Of a DNA stretch of 64,000 bases, positions 34,857 through 46,042 are shown in pieces. The position numbers and the translations under genes are program-made. The notes under the pieces are model-generated. The model was not told the DNA's origin and did not search any database. It saw nothing but the letters and a program-made list of their open reading frames with translations. Each line of letters starts with the position of its first letter. The stretch's first letter is position 1. Source of the DNA: Adineta vaga (Eukaryota > Rotifera); assembly GCA_021613535.1 (NCBI GenBank), contig CP075493.1, positions 14,136,001-14,200,000 on the forward strand, written 5' to 3'.

Positions 34857-35954
34857 TCATCGTCCATTAGTTATTGTGATTTTTTCCACGGGAGTCATAT
34901 GTCTAAGATGTCGCAGAACGAATGTCTTTATTGTAAGCCATTTTCCAGGTAAATGTGCTGCACATATGAAAGGTAAAAGAAATGGAATTAAAAAACTGAA
35001 GAAAAATATGTAATGCTGAAGTTCAGAACACCAATCAGGATAACCCAGCAATTGTACAAATAAAATAATCATAAAGGGTAAATTAACTGTAAGATAAAGT
35101 GCAGCAATTGAGAATAATTCAAAAGCCATTTTTTGATATATTTTCCAATCTTGACGACGATGTAGACTTCGTCTTTGCCATATAACACGTACAAATAAAG
35201 CAATATTAAGTAAAACAATTAGAAAAGTTGGTATGATGCCATGAACAATTGTATCCCACATTGCTAAATATGTAATGGTAAGATAACATGGATCACCTCC
35301 ACATACAGTTAATGTGAAATCATATTCATTTTCACATGGTGGAAAGAAAATGACATATATGTAAAAAATGGCTAAATATAGTAAAATAAATATCAAAGGA
35401 AGATAATGAAGAAATAGTCGTTTTCGTTTTGTAGAAAGTAAATGTGAATGAAAGATGAGAATATGTCGCTCAAAGGATATCCATGCTATAATAACAGTAC
35501 ATGAACTAAAACAACCGAAGTCAATAAAAAGCCAAACTAAACATAAAGCAGGTGTTGCTAACCAGATTTTTCCTTCGTGATGAAAACTATCTATAGACCA
35601 AGCACAATCGAGCAAAACCATAGTAAAAGCAACAAGGAGAACAGCAATGGTAGAATGGTTATGAAGTGCTTGACGTTGAGTTTTTTGCGCAAAAATACAG
35701 ATAAAAATAAATAAATAACCAATGATAGAAGGTATCTCAAAGCTTAAATAAAACCAAAATTGAAAAGAATAAGATAAATTTATAGAAGATAACGTATAAG
35801 AATCAATAGTCGTGTCTAAAGGCGAAGTGGTTAATGTTAAATTATCATCGGTGAGATTATCCATTTGTGAGAGTAATAATGAAGAATCAACTGATTGATA
35901 TAAAAGTTGGTTCATTTTCCGAATATGATTGTATAAACGCACAATAGTTTTCAT
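34857..35954 (-). CDS. Orphan rhodopsin-like 7TM receptor (subfamily A)
   Basis: Single-exon frame of 365 residues with seven hydrophobic segments after a roughly 70-residue N-terminus holding several N-glycosylation sites (NLTDDNLTL). TM3 ends in WISFERHILIF, where ERH replaces the usual DRY of class A receptors. Extracellular loop 2 has PPCENEYDFTLTVCGG, supplying cysteines. Cytoplasmic loop 3 is basic (WQRRSLHRRQDWK). It is clearly paralogous to the receptor at 54900-55922 (shared FERxILIFH, FPPCEN, TIxxxIxPT and PFMI/PPMI segments). Ligand unknown; a chemosensory or peptide receptor is inference. Frame intact. Confidence 0.85.
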   Translation of the reverse strand: MKTIVRLYNHIRKMNQLLYQSVDSSLLLSQMDNLTDDNLTLTTSPLDTTIDSYTLSSINLSYSFQFWFYLSFEIPSIIGYLFIFICIFAQKTQRQALHNHSTIAVLLVAFTMVLLDCAWSIDSFHHEGKIWLATPALCLVWLFIDFGCFSSCTVIIAWISFERHILIFHSHLLSTKRKRLFLHYLPLIFILLYLAIFYIYVIFFPPCENEYDFTLTVCGGDPCYLTITYLAMWDTIVHGIIPTFLIVLLNIALFVRVIWQRRSLHRRQDWKIYQKMAFELFSIAALYLTVNLPFMIILFVQLLGYPDWCSELQHYIFFFSFLIPFLLPFICAAHLPGKWLTIKTFVLRHLRHMTPVEKITITNGR

Positions 35955-37206
35955 TTCTAGTTTCTTTGAAATTGAAAGATTAGTTATGCTACGTGTATAT
36001 TATTTAAATTATAATGAAATCTCTGTCTTCGTTTCGGCAATAAAGCAAGAGATAGTGACTTCCCTTTTTTTTGACGAGTAGAAATAGTAAAATAAACTTA
36101 TACGCTATATACAATACTCGAAGAGATTTTCTAAAAAAAATCATGTCCTTTGGTGAAAATTCATGATATAATATAAGCATAATGCATCGATGTACTTTTG
36201 TCAAGGGTATTTATTAATTAGAAATATATATTTGAAAACTTCCTGTCAAAATCTATCTTGAAACGTATGATGTTCTTGCTTCTAATTTGCTATCAGAAGA
36301 AAACACCGAGATAATAATATAATCAAACGATTATCGACGTGTTTTTTCATTACTTATGACAGTTGAATTATTCAAACGGACACATAAATAAAATCGTACT
36401 TTAATTTCTGACACTCAATGTTATCAATAATTCTATCTTGAATTTAAATAAGACAGATGTGTTGTTTACTTTCTTCTATTAAGCAAGGAAAGCATATGTA
36501 CTCGTTCCTTAAGATCAAAATGCGTCGAAAAAACAGTTGTGAAACAAATACAATTCGCCCACATTTGTGTGTTTTTATGAATAATCCACATAATTTATTT
36601 CTTTAGAACAGATCGAAACTTGTCATCAAGTTCATAAGTTGCTTCATCAAAGTATGAGTGTCTACATTTGATATATCATATATAAAATACGGTATAATAG
36701 GATTACAGTATGTTGTGTAAGCACATTGCATTGATAAGATTCATATCGGTCCTCTTTCTTATTAAACTACGAGGAAGAAAAGGAAAAGAAAATTTCTCCA
36801 CTTATAAAGATTTAGTCATGACTCATGACTTGCATTGCGACATATACTTTTTTCTTTTATATAAAAGTCAAATTACTGTGTGCGTGATTTCATCGAAAAA
36901 CATTACATTATTATGATATAAACAATGAGTTCAACATCGAACCGAGACGATGAATTGAAAAGAATGCGAACACGTGAATTTTCTGTAATAAGCAGTATTA
37001 TAATACTTTGAATCTACGTAATTTCAATCCATTTGAGTAATACTGACATCATCCATTAAATTTAACTATTCTTTCCAGTTAAAAATTAGAAGAAAAATAT
37101 TTGTAAAAGCAGATCTGAGTTTTATTTCAGCCTATTCAACTACTGACACGTGACATGACTGATCATTTTCGAAAATTGAAATTTTATATTTTGTGTGTTA
37201 TTCTAG
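35955..37206. other. Intergenic, no gene seen
   Basis: Divergent region of about 1.25 kb between the receptor and cullin starts. Short frames at 36004-36204 and 36710-36916 have no recognisable pattern. A region just before 37207 ends in TTATTCTAG, so the cullin start could follow an upstream non-coding exon. Confidence 0.45.
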
Positions 37207-40027
37207 ATGACGACGACGAATACTACAGTATTCGATTCTCTATGGTCTACCTCACTGAAACCTAATATGGAGAAGTTATTGCAAGGTTCTCACGATGTAG
37301 ACAGTTTTGAAAGCATGTATAGGAATATATACAAAATAGTACTTAATAAACACGGTGAAAAGCTTTATTGTAATACGCAGAACTTAATTCAAGAATTCCT
37401 TGTTAAAGAGGTATATTACATTATGCTGAATTTTTCATGTATTGTTCTTTTAATTTGTACAGGTGAGACAAAAACTCATCGAATCATCTTTATTAGAATT
37501 CATTGCTACACTTCAAGTAGCAGGCAACAATTATCTCAAAAGCATATTGATTATTTGTGACATTGTTATTTATATGGACCGAATCTATGCTCGAGCACAA
37601 AACCTTCTATCTGTCCGTGATTTGAGTTTGAAATTATTTCGAGAAAATATCATTCTATATCCACTTATTCATCGACAGTATTTCAAAAATGCATTGTTGG
37701 AAATGATGGCTCAAGAACGACAAGGTGAAATCATAGATAGAACAATTATGAAAGATAATTTAAATATGTTCACACAATTTAACGTTATTAAAGATAATTT
37801 CTATGATGAAGAGTTTCAATCATTGTGTTTACAACGTTTAGCTCAAATCTATGAATCTGTAAGTGAAAAGTTACTAGCTGAAAATGGTGCATTAGTATAT
37901 ATGCAAAAAGTCTATGTATTTATTAACGAAGAAACTGAACGCGTTAATTTTTATGTTGATCAATCGATAGAGAAACGTCTCATTGAGTTACTGACCGATG
38001 AATTCATCATTAAACATAAAGAACATTTGAAGGAAATGAAAAAAACAAGTATTTATCGAATGTTAGATTTGAATCAATATAAAGAATTTGAAGTTACATA
38101 CAAAATTTATCAGAGAGTACCGGGTGGTGTCGTAATTATTGCTGAATGTATTGGTAGTTATGTATGCGAAGAAGGCAAAAAATTACTTATGAAAAATGAT
38201 ATTCAAAGCAAAGATTCGATGCATCTCATTGACACTTTTTTTAATCTTAAAGAAAAATTTGATCATTTTTTGGGAAAAGCTTTTAATTCCGATTCAATTA
38301 TCGAAGAACAAATTGATTCCACTTTGGCATATCTAGTCAATTTGAATGAACATAATCAAGAATATCTTGTCTTGTTCATTGACGAACATATCAAAGATAA
38401 ACAAAATCTTTCTAATCAAAAGATTGTAGCATTGATGAGCGCAATTGTTGTGTTACATTATTTGAAAGCCGAAGATCTCGTTAAACAATATTACAATTAT
38501 TTGAAGGAAAACTCATTTTTTGATCAAATATTTCAATCAAATCAATATGAAATACTTGCAATCATTTACAAAGTTTTTCAACGAATACCTGATGGTCTAT
38601 TGATATTGATCGAATCGATGAGTAGCAATTTACGAAAACGAGGTGACGCACTCATCACTGAAAATATGACTTTATTTATACAGAATTTATTGGATTTGAA
38701 TGATATATTCGATACATTATTAACTACTTCTTTCCAGTCTAACAAAATGTTTGTAAAACGAGTCAATTCGGAGTGGGAATATATTATTCGTTTAAATGAA
38801 CATATGCCTAAATATCTTTCATTATTTATTAATAACCAACTAAAACTAATGATGATCAACAAAACGAAGTGATACTAAAGAAAATAATCAAATTTGTAGG
38901 TTATTTGAAAGAACAAGATACTTTCGAGGAATATTTTAAAGAACATCTAGCTGAACATCTTCTTTCTAAGCAATCGGCTTCGGACGATATAGAGGAATAT
39001 ATGTTATCGTTATTAACCAATACTTTTGGTAATCAGTTTACATCCAAATTAAAAGGTATGCTTCAAGATATATCATTATCGAAGTCATTAACAGAAGATT
39101 TTCGATCGCATGTCACTAAGAATGGATCCAATTTATACGGTATTGATCTTACTATACAAATTCTGAAAACAGATTGTTGGCCAATTTCGTCTGTGAATAA
39201 TCGAGGTCATTTACCGATAGAAATACAAGACGTTTATCAATGTTTGCAAGATTTCTATTTGAATAAACATAATGGTCGTCGATTAACATTACTTTCACGA
39301 TTAGGTTCAGCTGATTTGAAAACACAGAAATATATTCTTCAAGTATCAACACAACAAATGATAATCTTAATGTTATTCAATAAGAGAGATTCATGGTCAT
39401 TCGAGGTTAGTTTTTCACTCGATGAATACTTTTAGAAGATTTGTTATTTATTCTAGAATATTCTACATGAAACAGATATAGATGAGGAAGATGCGAAACA
39501 GGCGTTATTGCCATTCATTTTTAATAAGAAGACTGAGAAAATCCTGAACAAAGAACCAACAAATAATAATATTGAATTGACTGATCGCTTTTCTGTCAAT
39601 GATTTCTTTACATCAAAACTTTACCGTGTTAAAATCTATTCATTAGAGGTCAAAATCAGTCATAAACCAGAACGTGAACATATTCAAAATAAACTTGATG
39701 GTCACCGTGAAATGGAAATTCGAGCAGCCATTGTACGAATGATGAAATCATCTCAAACTATGACACATAATCAACTCATGGCCGAAGTACGTTTGGTTTC
39801 AATAGAAACATGACATTTAGCGTATAGATTGTCGTTTTTTTAGGTCATCGATACATTGAAATGTCGTTTTACACCAAGTCCAGTTTTGATTGAACGAGTA
39901 ATCGAACGATTAATCGAAGCTGATTATTTATCACGATCACAAGATGATAGGTTTGTTATAAAACGAATTATTTATTTCATTATCTGTTTATATTCTATTT
40001 AGAAAAACATACATCTATATGCCTTGA
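37207..40027 (+). pseudogene. Cullin with duplicated segment and one frameshift
   Basis: Exons 37207-37410, 37463-39405, 39457-39786, 39844-39950 and 40003-40027. Cullins are scaffolds of ubiquitin ligases. Seen: N-terminal cullin repeats, the cullin homology region (VGYLKEQDTFEEYFKEHLAEHLLS), the winged-helix end, the neddylation site IRAAIVRMMKSSQ and the tail KTYIYMP. All phases fit at 869 residues, against about 750-780 for typical cullins, because about 153 residues are tandemly duplicated (38076-38535 and 38536-38990). One base is missing in an A run near 38842 (four A, five expected), which shifts the frame and ends translation at 38872. The rest is clean, so this is a very recent loss or a homopolymer base error. 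Confidence 0.85.
38076..38990 (+). repeat. Tandem in-gene duplication of a cullin segment
   Basis: Two diverged units of about 460 bases. Unit 1 reads IYQRVPGGVVIIAECI, KDSMHLIDTFFNL, YLVNLNEHNQEYLVLFIDEHIK, VVLHYLKAEDLVKQYYNYL. Unit 2 reads VFQRIPDGLLILIESM, ENMTLFIQNLLDL, YIIRLNEHMPKYLSLFINNQLK, KFVGYLKEQDTFEEYFKEHL. The match runs from the last N-terminal cullin repeat into the start of the cullin homology domain. It is visible at protein level and faint at DNA level, so it is not recent. Confidence 0.8.
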
Positions 40028-40556
40028 GTGATGATTCAGATAGAAATATGACATTTCAATCTTTTCTTTGGTTATATATTTTTTGATTTAGAAAAAGAAT
40101 AAAAGCCTGTTATTTAATAGAAGCAATCCGTTCATTTTATAGTCAGTGTATATCATATTAGAATTCAGTTTTTGTGTCCTTTCATCAATGGCATCGATGT
40201 TCAGATCCAACTCTACACATTCCTAACAATTGAAAGGGAGGGTTGTAAAGAGTTTTCTTACTATTTTAACAAGTTATTTTGATAATATAGTTTTATTATC
40301 CATGAAATTTAATTTTTTTTCTTTCTTACAGCTCGTTTTGAAGGTATAGAGAACTAGAATTGAATCTGAAATAGGATCTATAATGATCTCTAATTTGCAT
40401 AAATAGATGTACTATCATTCTTACCATCAACATAATCCGCTTCGATTTCTACTGAATAATAAATGTTGAAGATAATTAAAAAGTATATCGTTTTCAACTT
40501 TGTTTTTATTATCAATCAAAAATGAATATTTATGGTATAGAATATAATTATTGTTT
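40028..40556. other. Intergenic, no gene seen
   Basis: 3-prime flank of the cullin gene. AT-rich, stop-dense, no repeat noticed. Confidence 0.5.
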
Positions 40557-40717
40557 CTAAAATACATAACTTTCACTAAAAGGCAACACATTGTCAACAA
40601 CTCTCATTTTCCATTTTCGAATGCAATCAAAGATGAATTGTATTAATCGTGGAATGAAAAGTTTTAAAATTGCGATTAAACCACCAATCAATCCGATCAT
40701 TGTAGTCACAATATAAA
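40557..40717 (-). CDS. Orphan C-terminal membrane exon
   Basis: After an acceptor-like AAATATAG, an open stretch reads IVTTMIGLIGGLIAILKLF, then IPRLIQFIFDCIRKWKMRV and ends at a TAG at 40557-40559. It has one hydrophobic helix followed by a basic amphipathic part, the look of the last exon of a small membrane protein. I find no upstream exon for it on this strand before the DUF4476 gene, so it may be a relic. No family assigned. Confidence 0.3.
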
Positions 40718-40869
40718 CTATATTTTGTCAAAGAACAATCATCCTTTTTTTTTTCATTTATCTTCTTGTCACAGTAGAAAATCAAACATATCTCTTAGTT
40801 TTATTAAAATTAAAAGAATAAAAGAGCATCGTATTCCACTCCACAATTTCAGCTTAAACGAAAAAATGA

Positions 40870-41163
40870 TCAATATCGATGAACATATTCAAATAGATAA
40901 TCTTTTGTTTTACTAGATGAAAATCCATTACCAACAATACGATCGTAAGAATCATGATCAGAAAGAAAAACATAACCATACGCCATTTTTGCCATTTGAA
41001 GTTTATCATCATCGGACGAAAGATACTTCAGTAATTGTACTACTTGTGAAGGTGTTACTGATCCAGCAGAACCTATAGCTACTTGCATCATGTGCATTCT
41101 ATTCTCAGCAGTATCGTTCTTCTTTAATGAATTGATCAAACTGTCGAACATATATGGGTTCAT
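40870..41163 (-). CDS. DUF4476-domain protein
   Basis: A 97-residue ATG frame. The pattern N-x-x-A-x(n)-SVTPSQVVQLLKYLSSDDDKLQMAKMAY, then VFLSDHDSYDRIVGNGFSS and DYLFEYV, is that of the DUF4476 helical domain: a QV-x-x-LL motif, a K-L-x-x-A-K motif, and D-x-x-N/S-Y-x-x-V-x-x-x-F-x-S. The function of the domain is unknown; it occurs in animals and bacteria. The frame covers nearly one whole domain and no other, so a longer protein with upstream exons is possible, but none was seen. Cytosolic by composition (no signal or membrane helix). Confidence 0.65.
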   Translation of the reverse strand: MNPYMFDSLINSLKKNDTAENRMHMMQVAIGSAGSVTPSQVVQLLKYLSSDDDKLQMAKMAYGYVFLSDHDSYDRIVGNGFSSSKTKDYLFEYVHRY

Positions 41164-42235
41164 AATGTCTAGAATGATTTCGAAGAGAAATGGTTTTGAT
41201 TGATGTAATCTGTATAGAAGTTCGATATGAGAAATGAATAATAGAGAATGTTATATTAAGAATGTGTTAGAAAATAAAAGTGATATCAATGAATAAATAG
41301 AAATTCGAGACTCATGTAAATAATCAGAATGGAAAAACAGAATGGATGATTCATTGAACAATATGTTACCATCACAAATCTCATTAAGTACAAATACTGT
41401 TAAAATTCTCAAATAGTATTATGGTACTACATATATAAGGGTGTGGGTTTTAATTAAATATGACACTCAAACTCACACCCACCCTCAAGACTATACGAAT
41501 AAACAATAAGAAAGGGTAGAAGAGCAAAACATAAAAATTAGAAGTGCATTTATGAAGAAAAGATCATATTGTTACACATTTTACTATTTCTGGATCAGTT
41601 TTCGTGTTTATTAAAGCAATTTATGTTGATAGATTAGTTTTCAATCGTTACTGTTTCCCACCTAAAGGTAAAATTTATACTAAACAGTGGTATTTCAATA
41701 CATTTTGAAATGACTTGACTTTTATTTAAATTTTTGATTTTTTTTCTATTTGTGTCTCGCCTACTTTCCTGATTTTCCAACATAGGCCTCTGCGAGATCT
41801 GCATATATGGAATTATAGTCTTTTATAAGTCAATAACGAGTCTCTGTCATTACTTTCTGAGACTTCCAGGTGAACGGAGATATTTAAATTTGTGATGTGC
41901 ATCTTGTAGATTGCTTTTTTTCTCATTCTTTTTATTGCCTTGGTGATACTTTAATTTTCTTTCACATCTGCAATTGTCTCGACATGTAAAATGCTTTTTT
42001 TTCACTTAACTTAAACAATACTCGTAGAGTCGTAATGATTTTATATATGGTTGAAAAGAAAATAGTTCGTAGTCAGACGATTTTTAATGAGAAAGAACAA
42101 TAAAATTCTTGAATGCATGGTAGAATTGATTGAGAAGTAGACTAATCATCTTGATAATGTGAGTGTATTTTATGAATCTACGCCTAATTACCTATTTATT
42201 ATATAGTTTTTTTTGTATATTCATAGACATTAGCG
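41164..42235. other. Intergenic with GT-rich hairpin
   Basis: About 1.07 kb between the DUF4476 gene and the acyltransferase start, divergent. Contains the GT-rich inverted repeat at 41437-41489. No coding frame recognised. Confidence 0.5.
41437..41489. repeat. GT-rich imperfect inverted repeat
   Basis: AAGGGTGTGGGTTT at 41437-41450 faces AAACTCACACCCACCCT at 41469-41485, about 18 bases apart. The right arm carries CACCCTCAA at 41480-41488 (TTGAGGGTG on the minus strand). Unlike the other four copies of this 9-mer it is not just past a stop codon. Telomere-hexamer-like (TGTGGG). Confidence 0.5.
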
Positions 42236-44346
42236 ATGCTTATTTATCGCAAAGAAATCGATGGATTGCGAGCACTTGCTCTATTGCCAGTTATTTTATA
42301 TCATGCAGGTTTAACCCTCCTTGTTCCTGGAGGTTACGTTGGTGTTGATATATTTTTCGTTATTAGCGGCTATCTGATTACGTCACTTATCGACATGGAA
42401 TTTAGAGAAGGAACATTCTCGCTTATTCGTTTTTATGAAAGACGTTGTCGTCGAATCCTTCCGGCATTGTATATCATTTCATGTATTATCTGCTACTTCG
42501 CCTATTACTGGATGTCCTCTGGTCAACTAAGAGAATTTGGATATTCTCTGATTTCTATTGTCACTTTTTCGTCGAATATATTCTTTTGGTGGAAAGATGA
42601 TAATTATTTTTCACGACTAACTGAATTGAATCCTGTAGTTCATACATGGAGTCTGGCTGTGGAAGAACAATTCTATCTTGTTTTTCCATTACTTTGTTAT
42701 CTGTTCGCTAGAAAGCGACGGTATCTGTTTACTCTTCTTGGATTACTTGCACTACTCAGTTTTTGTCTTGCACAATGGGGAGGCAATATTCAATCTATAT
42801 CAAATATGACATTTTATATGTTTCTACAACATTCCTGGGCATCATTTTATATGCCAATGGGACGTATGTGGGAATTGCTCCTTGGTGCATTCGTAGCATT
42901 TTACTTGAGAGTAAACGATTCAGTCACGTATGTATAATCTTCCTATAGTTTCTTTCTTCTAGTACATTAATTTCAGTAAAGAATGTGTCTGTGGTTAGTT
43001 AGAAAAAACTATGAAGTAGTTGTTAATTTTCAAAAAAAAGTTCTATCAATATATTTTAGGTCTGCAAAACCATCTAACGTCTGGACACAACTTTATGCTT
43101 TCAACTCTTGTTGATCATGACATCAGTGTTGTTACTAGACAATCGCCATATCCCTCCATTTCCAAATTGTTACACTTTAGTACCTACGTTTGGAACAGCT
43201 TTGATCATTATTTATGGAAATCATGATACTCTAGTAGGATATCTATTATCCATACGACCATTGCGTTGGGTAGACTTGATTTCTTATAGTGCCTATCTCT
43301 GGCATCAACCTTTGTTGGTTTACCTTCGTCTACAACAAGTTACAATGGCAAATGTTTCGTATAGTACATTCGTTGTTGGTGCCAGTTTTTTGCTTGCTAC
43401 ATTGACCTATGTTTTGGTCGAACAACCATTTCGTAATCGAACTCTTTTTTCTCGGAAACAGATATTTTGCTTTTCTGGATTAGGAGCATTTTTGTTATTT
43501 CTTATCGCACTTTTTCTTATTCGTACTGCCAATCATCGATCGATAATCGTAGTCAAAACCGTGCGTAACCGATCTTTAAACCTACGAGAAGAAATAGACA
43601 CATATATACAAGATATTGAACCCATCGAACTTTCCAACTATGTTACACGAAGATTTGACAGCCTTATGAAAGCTTATCCAACATTTTCAGTACAATCAGC
43701 AACGACAAATCGGAGACTTCTACTCATTGGTGATAGCTTTGCTCAAGACTTCGTGAATATGATGGTAGAAACACATCATCTAGTTGACTATGAATTACGT
43801 TGTCATTATGTTCGAGTGTATTGTCAGATTTATATGGGTCCCGAAGATCGACTTCAATGGATTTCGCCAGCACATAGACAGCTTTGCATTAATGAGAATG
43901 ATATTAGACTTGCGCTGCCACTTATCAGTCAGGCAAATCTTATCATTCTAGCAGGTCTTTGACGTGAATGGAGTGCTCAACGATTGTCAAAAACAATCGA
44001 ATTACTAAATTTAACCCAGAAGCAAAAAATCCTCGTCTTAGGAGTGAAAAAGTTTGGTCCTGTAAATTTAACTTTATATATGAACAAATCCTATGAGTAT
44101 CGTGTACAACAATTACAACCATCAGAAGATGAATTTGTTAAAGTAAATAAAATCATGAAACAAACTTTAAAATCGTCAATGTTTGTCGATGTATTGAATA
44201 TGACATGTAATTATGACAATGGTACATGTCCTGTATTTACTCCAGAAGGCAAATTAATTTCATATGATGGTTGGCATACAACGAAGCATGGCGCTCGATA
44301 TGTGGGTAACATTATTTTTAAACAATTTCCATTAAATCAATTGTAA
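42236..44346 (+). pseudogene. OafA/YrhL-type acyltransferase with SGNH domain, two lesions
   Basis: Exon 1 (42236-42927) and exon 2 (43060-44346) join in phase 2 across a 132-base intron. Such proteins acylate sugars or lipids: a membrane acyltransferase-3 domain followed by an SGNH esterase-like domain. Seen: EIDGLRALALLPVILYHAG, GGYVGVDIFFVISGYL, FYERRCRRILPAL, HTWSLAVEEQFYLVFPL, then PLRWVDLISYSAYLWHQPL. The SGNH domain has LLLIGDSFAQD and DGWHTTKHGA. Lesions: a frameshift in exon 2 near 43090-43105 and a TGA at 43960-43962 where tryptophan is expected (LAGL-REW). Similar proteins exist in bacteria and, multiplied, in nematodes, so origin needs a tree. Probably a young pseudogene. Confidence 0.85.
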
Positions 44347-44654
44347 AACAGAATCCATAGAATGAATGGCACTAATTATTCGATGTAAGCATAAAAATAT
44401 AATGAATGCAATACTGAAAAAAGAAATTCTTCGGAGTGGTACTCTTTCACATTCTGTATGAGCATAGAGATTGTTCATATCTAAACTTTATAATTATAAA
44501 CGTTATTACTGTCAGTTGATTCATCGGAAATAGTCATTTTTGGAGACAAAATAGGACTGTTAAAAATGATTTAGACGTTGACATAGCCATTCTATACTAG
44601 ATGTTAAAGTGCGTTCTTCACGTGAACAATACATATAAGAAAATAGAAGGAGAG

Positions 44655-44980
44655 GTTATAGATGATATTATTCTTCGAATTGGTTATCATATACAACTCG
44701 TTTTGGGTTTATACTTTTCTGTGATATTTCCTTGCATCTCCATAGTCTTTGTTTGATCGTCCACATTTTAATTGATCAAACTCAACGACGTGCATTGTAC
44801 AGTCACACTATTCTTATTTTACTCATCGTTAACTTATACCTACTCAATCAATTAGTCGTTGTTGGTTTATATCTAATCGATGAGAACACTTTCTTTTTCT
44901 ATTGTCTACCATTAATGAGTATAGTGATACATGTTTTTTCATTTCATATTATTGTTTTTCGAATAAGATATTCCAATTAA
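44655..44980 (+). pseudogene. 7TM receptor fragment (TM1-TM3)
   Basis: A plus-strand remnant. A piece near 44655-44730 and the frame 44732-44980 read TM1-like text, then DQTQRRALYSHTILILLIVN and LLNQLVVVGLYLIDENTFF. The loop-1 form QRRALxxH and TM2 match the orphan receptors at 34857 and 54900. A frameshift sits near 44750, the sequence stops within TM3, and no ERH/ERY motif follows. It is a relic of the same receptor family. Confidence 0.65.
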
Positions 44981-45151
44981 CTTTGGCGGTTAGTTTATAA
45001 CTGTCCTATGAAGATGATTAATCTGCACTGCATAACTTAAAACAATTTATAATTATATTCAACTTTTTCAAACTTATATCATGAAACGATTAAACTTACT
45101 GATTTGATACATAAAAACAGTGTATTTTCAATATAAGTGATAGCATCAAAA

Positions 45152-46042
45152 CTAATTTATTTTACGACAATGAACTAAATTTAAAAAGATTTTTCGTATA
45201 TTTTTCGTTCGAAAAAATGAAGTTATTGTTATTAGCACAACTCCAATAAGTGTAAATAATGTACAATAAATTGTAGTAATAACATTTGCTTTTCTTAGAA
45301 TGATCAAAATTGTTATAATAAGCGATGGTAATCCTGTTACAGACATTATGATAACATTGATCATAATATTACGTAAGACTTGAAGATTACGATCGATCTT
45401 CTTATGAATGGTAACAATTGTGAACGGAACAACACGTGTTCTATGTTGTCTACGTAAATAAAACATTATATAGAAGTACATAAAACCAATAATTAAAAAT
45501 GGTATAAGACAACCAGTAAACATTAAATAAACAATAATAAATATTGAAGTTGAATCTATATTACACAAATATAAAACTGATTCATATTTCAATACTTTCT
45601 TCAAAAGACATGGACCAGGTATAAGTGTATAGCTGATCAACCATAATAAAAACAAGAATACAAGATGAATTTTAAATGAAAGTAAATATTTATATCGATA
45701 GCAAACAATGAATATGAACTGACTTAATGCTTGTAACATGAGAGCATATGAAATACTGGCTGCTGCAGATACCATTATATAAGAAACAATTAAACATGAC
45801 TGTGACGAAAGTGTATGATAGAATAAACCATTGATATGATTGTATAGAACAATTATGAAATAAACAGATGATGTAAGAGAAACATTGACTGCTGATAAAT
45901 GTGTAATAGTATGTGACTGATGATGAATTAAAATGATAAGGAGAAAAGGAATGATAAATAGAAGACCGAGTGTACTTAAAATTATGATCAAAAGATAAAT
46001 AATTGTAGAATATTCAATAGTAGTGATAGTTGTCGAGTTCAT
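45152..46042 (-). CDS. Orphan 7TM receptor (subfamily B)
   Basis: Single-exon frame of 296 residues with seven hydrophobic segments and an N-terminus of about 14 residues with one N-glycosylation site (NSTT). TM3 reads ALSQFIFIVCYRYKYLLSF with no DRY-like triplet. Extracellular loop 2 holds cysteines (GPCLLKK, YLCNIDS). The third loop is basic (RRQHRTRVV, HKKIDRN). It differs from the subfamily-A receptors at 34857 and 54900 and is closer in layout to the one at 48149. It fits the large sets of short intronless receptors known in bdelloids. Ligand unknown. Confidence 0.75.
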   Translation of the reverse strand: MNSTTITTIEYSTIIYLLIIILSTLGLLFIIPFLLIILIHHQSHTITHLSAVNVSLTSSVYFIIVLYNHINGLFYHTLSSQSCLIVSYIMVSAAASISYALMLQALSQFIFIVCYRYKYLLSFKIHLVFLFLLWLISYTLIPGPCLLKKVLKYESVLYLCNIDSTSIFIIVYLMFTGCLIPFLIIGFMYFYIMFYLRRQHRTRVVPFTIVTIHKKIDRNLQVLRNIMINVIIMSVTGLPSLIITILIILRKANVITTIYCTLFTLIGVVLITITSFFRTKNIRKIFLNLVHCRKIN

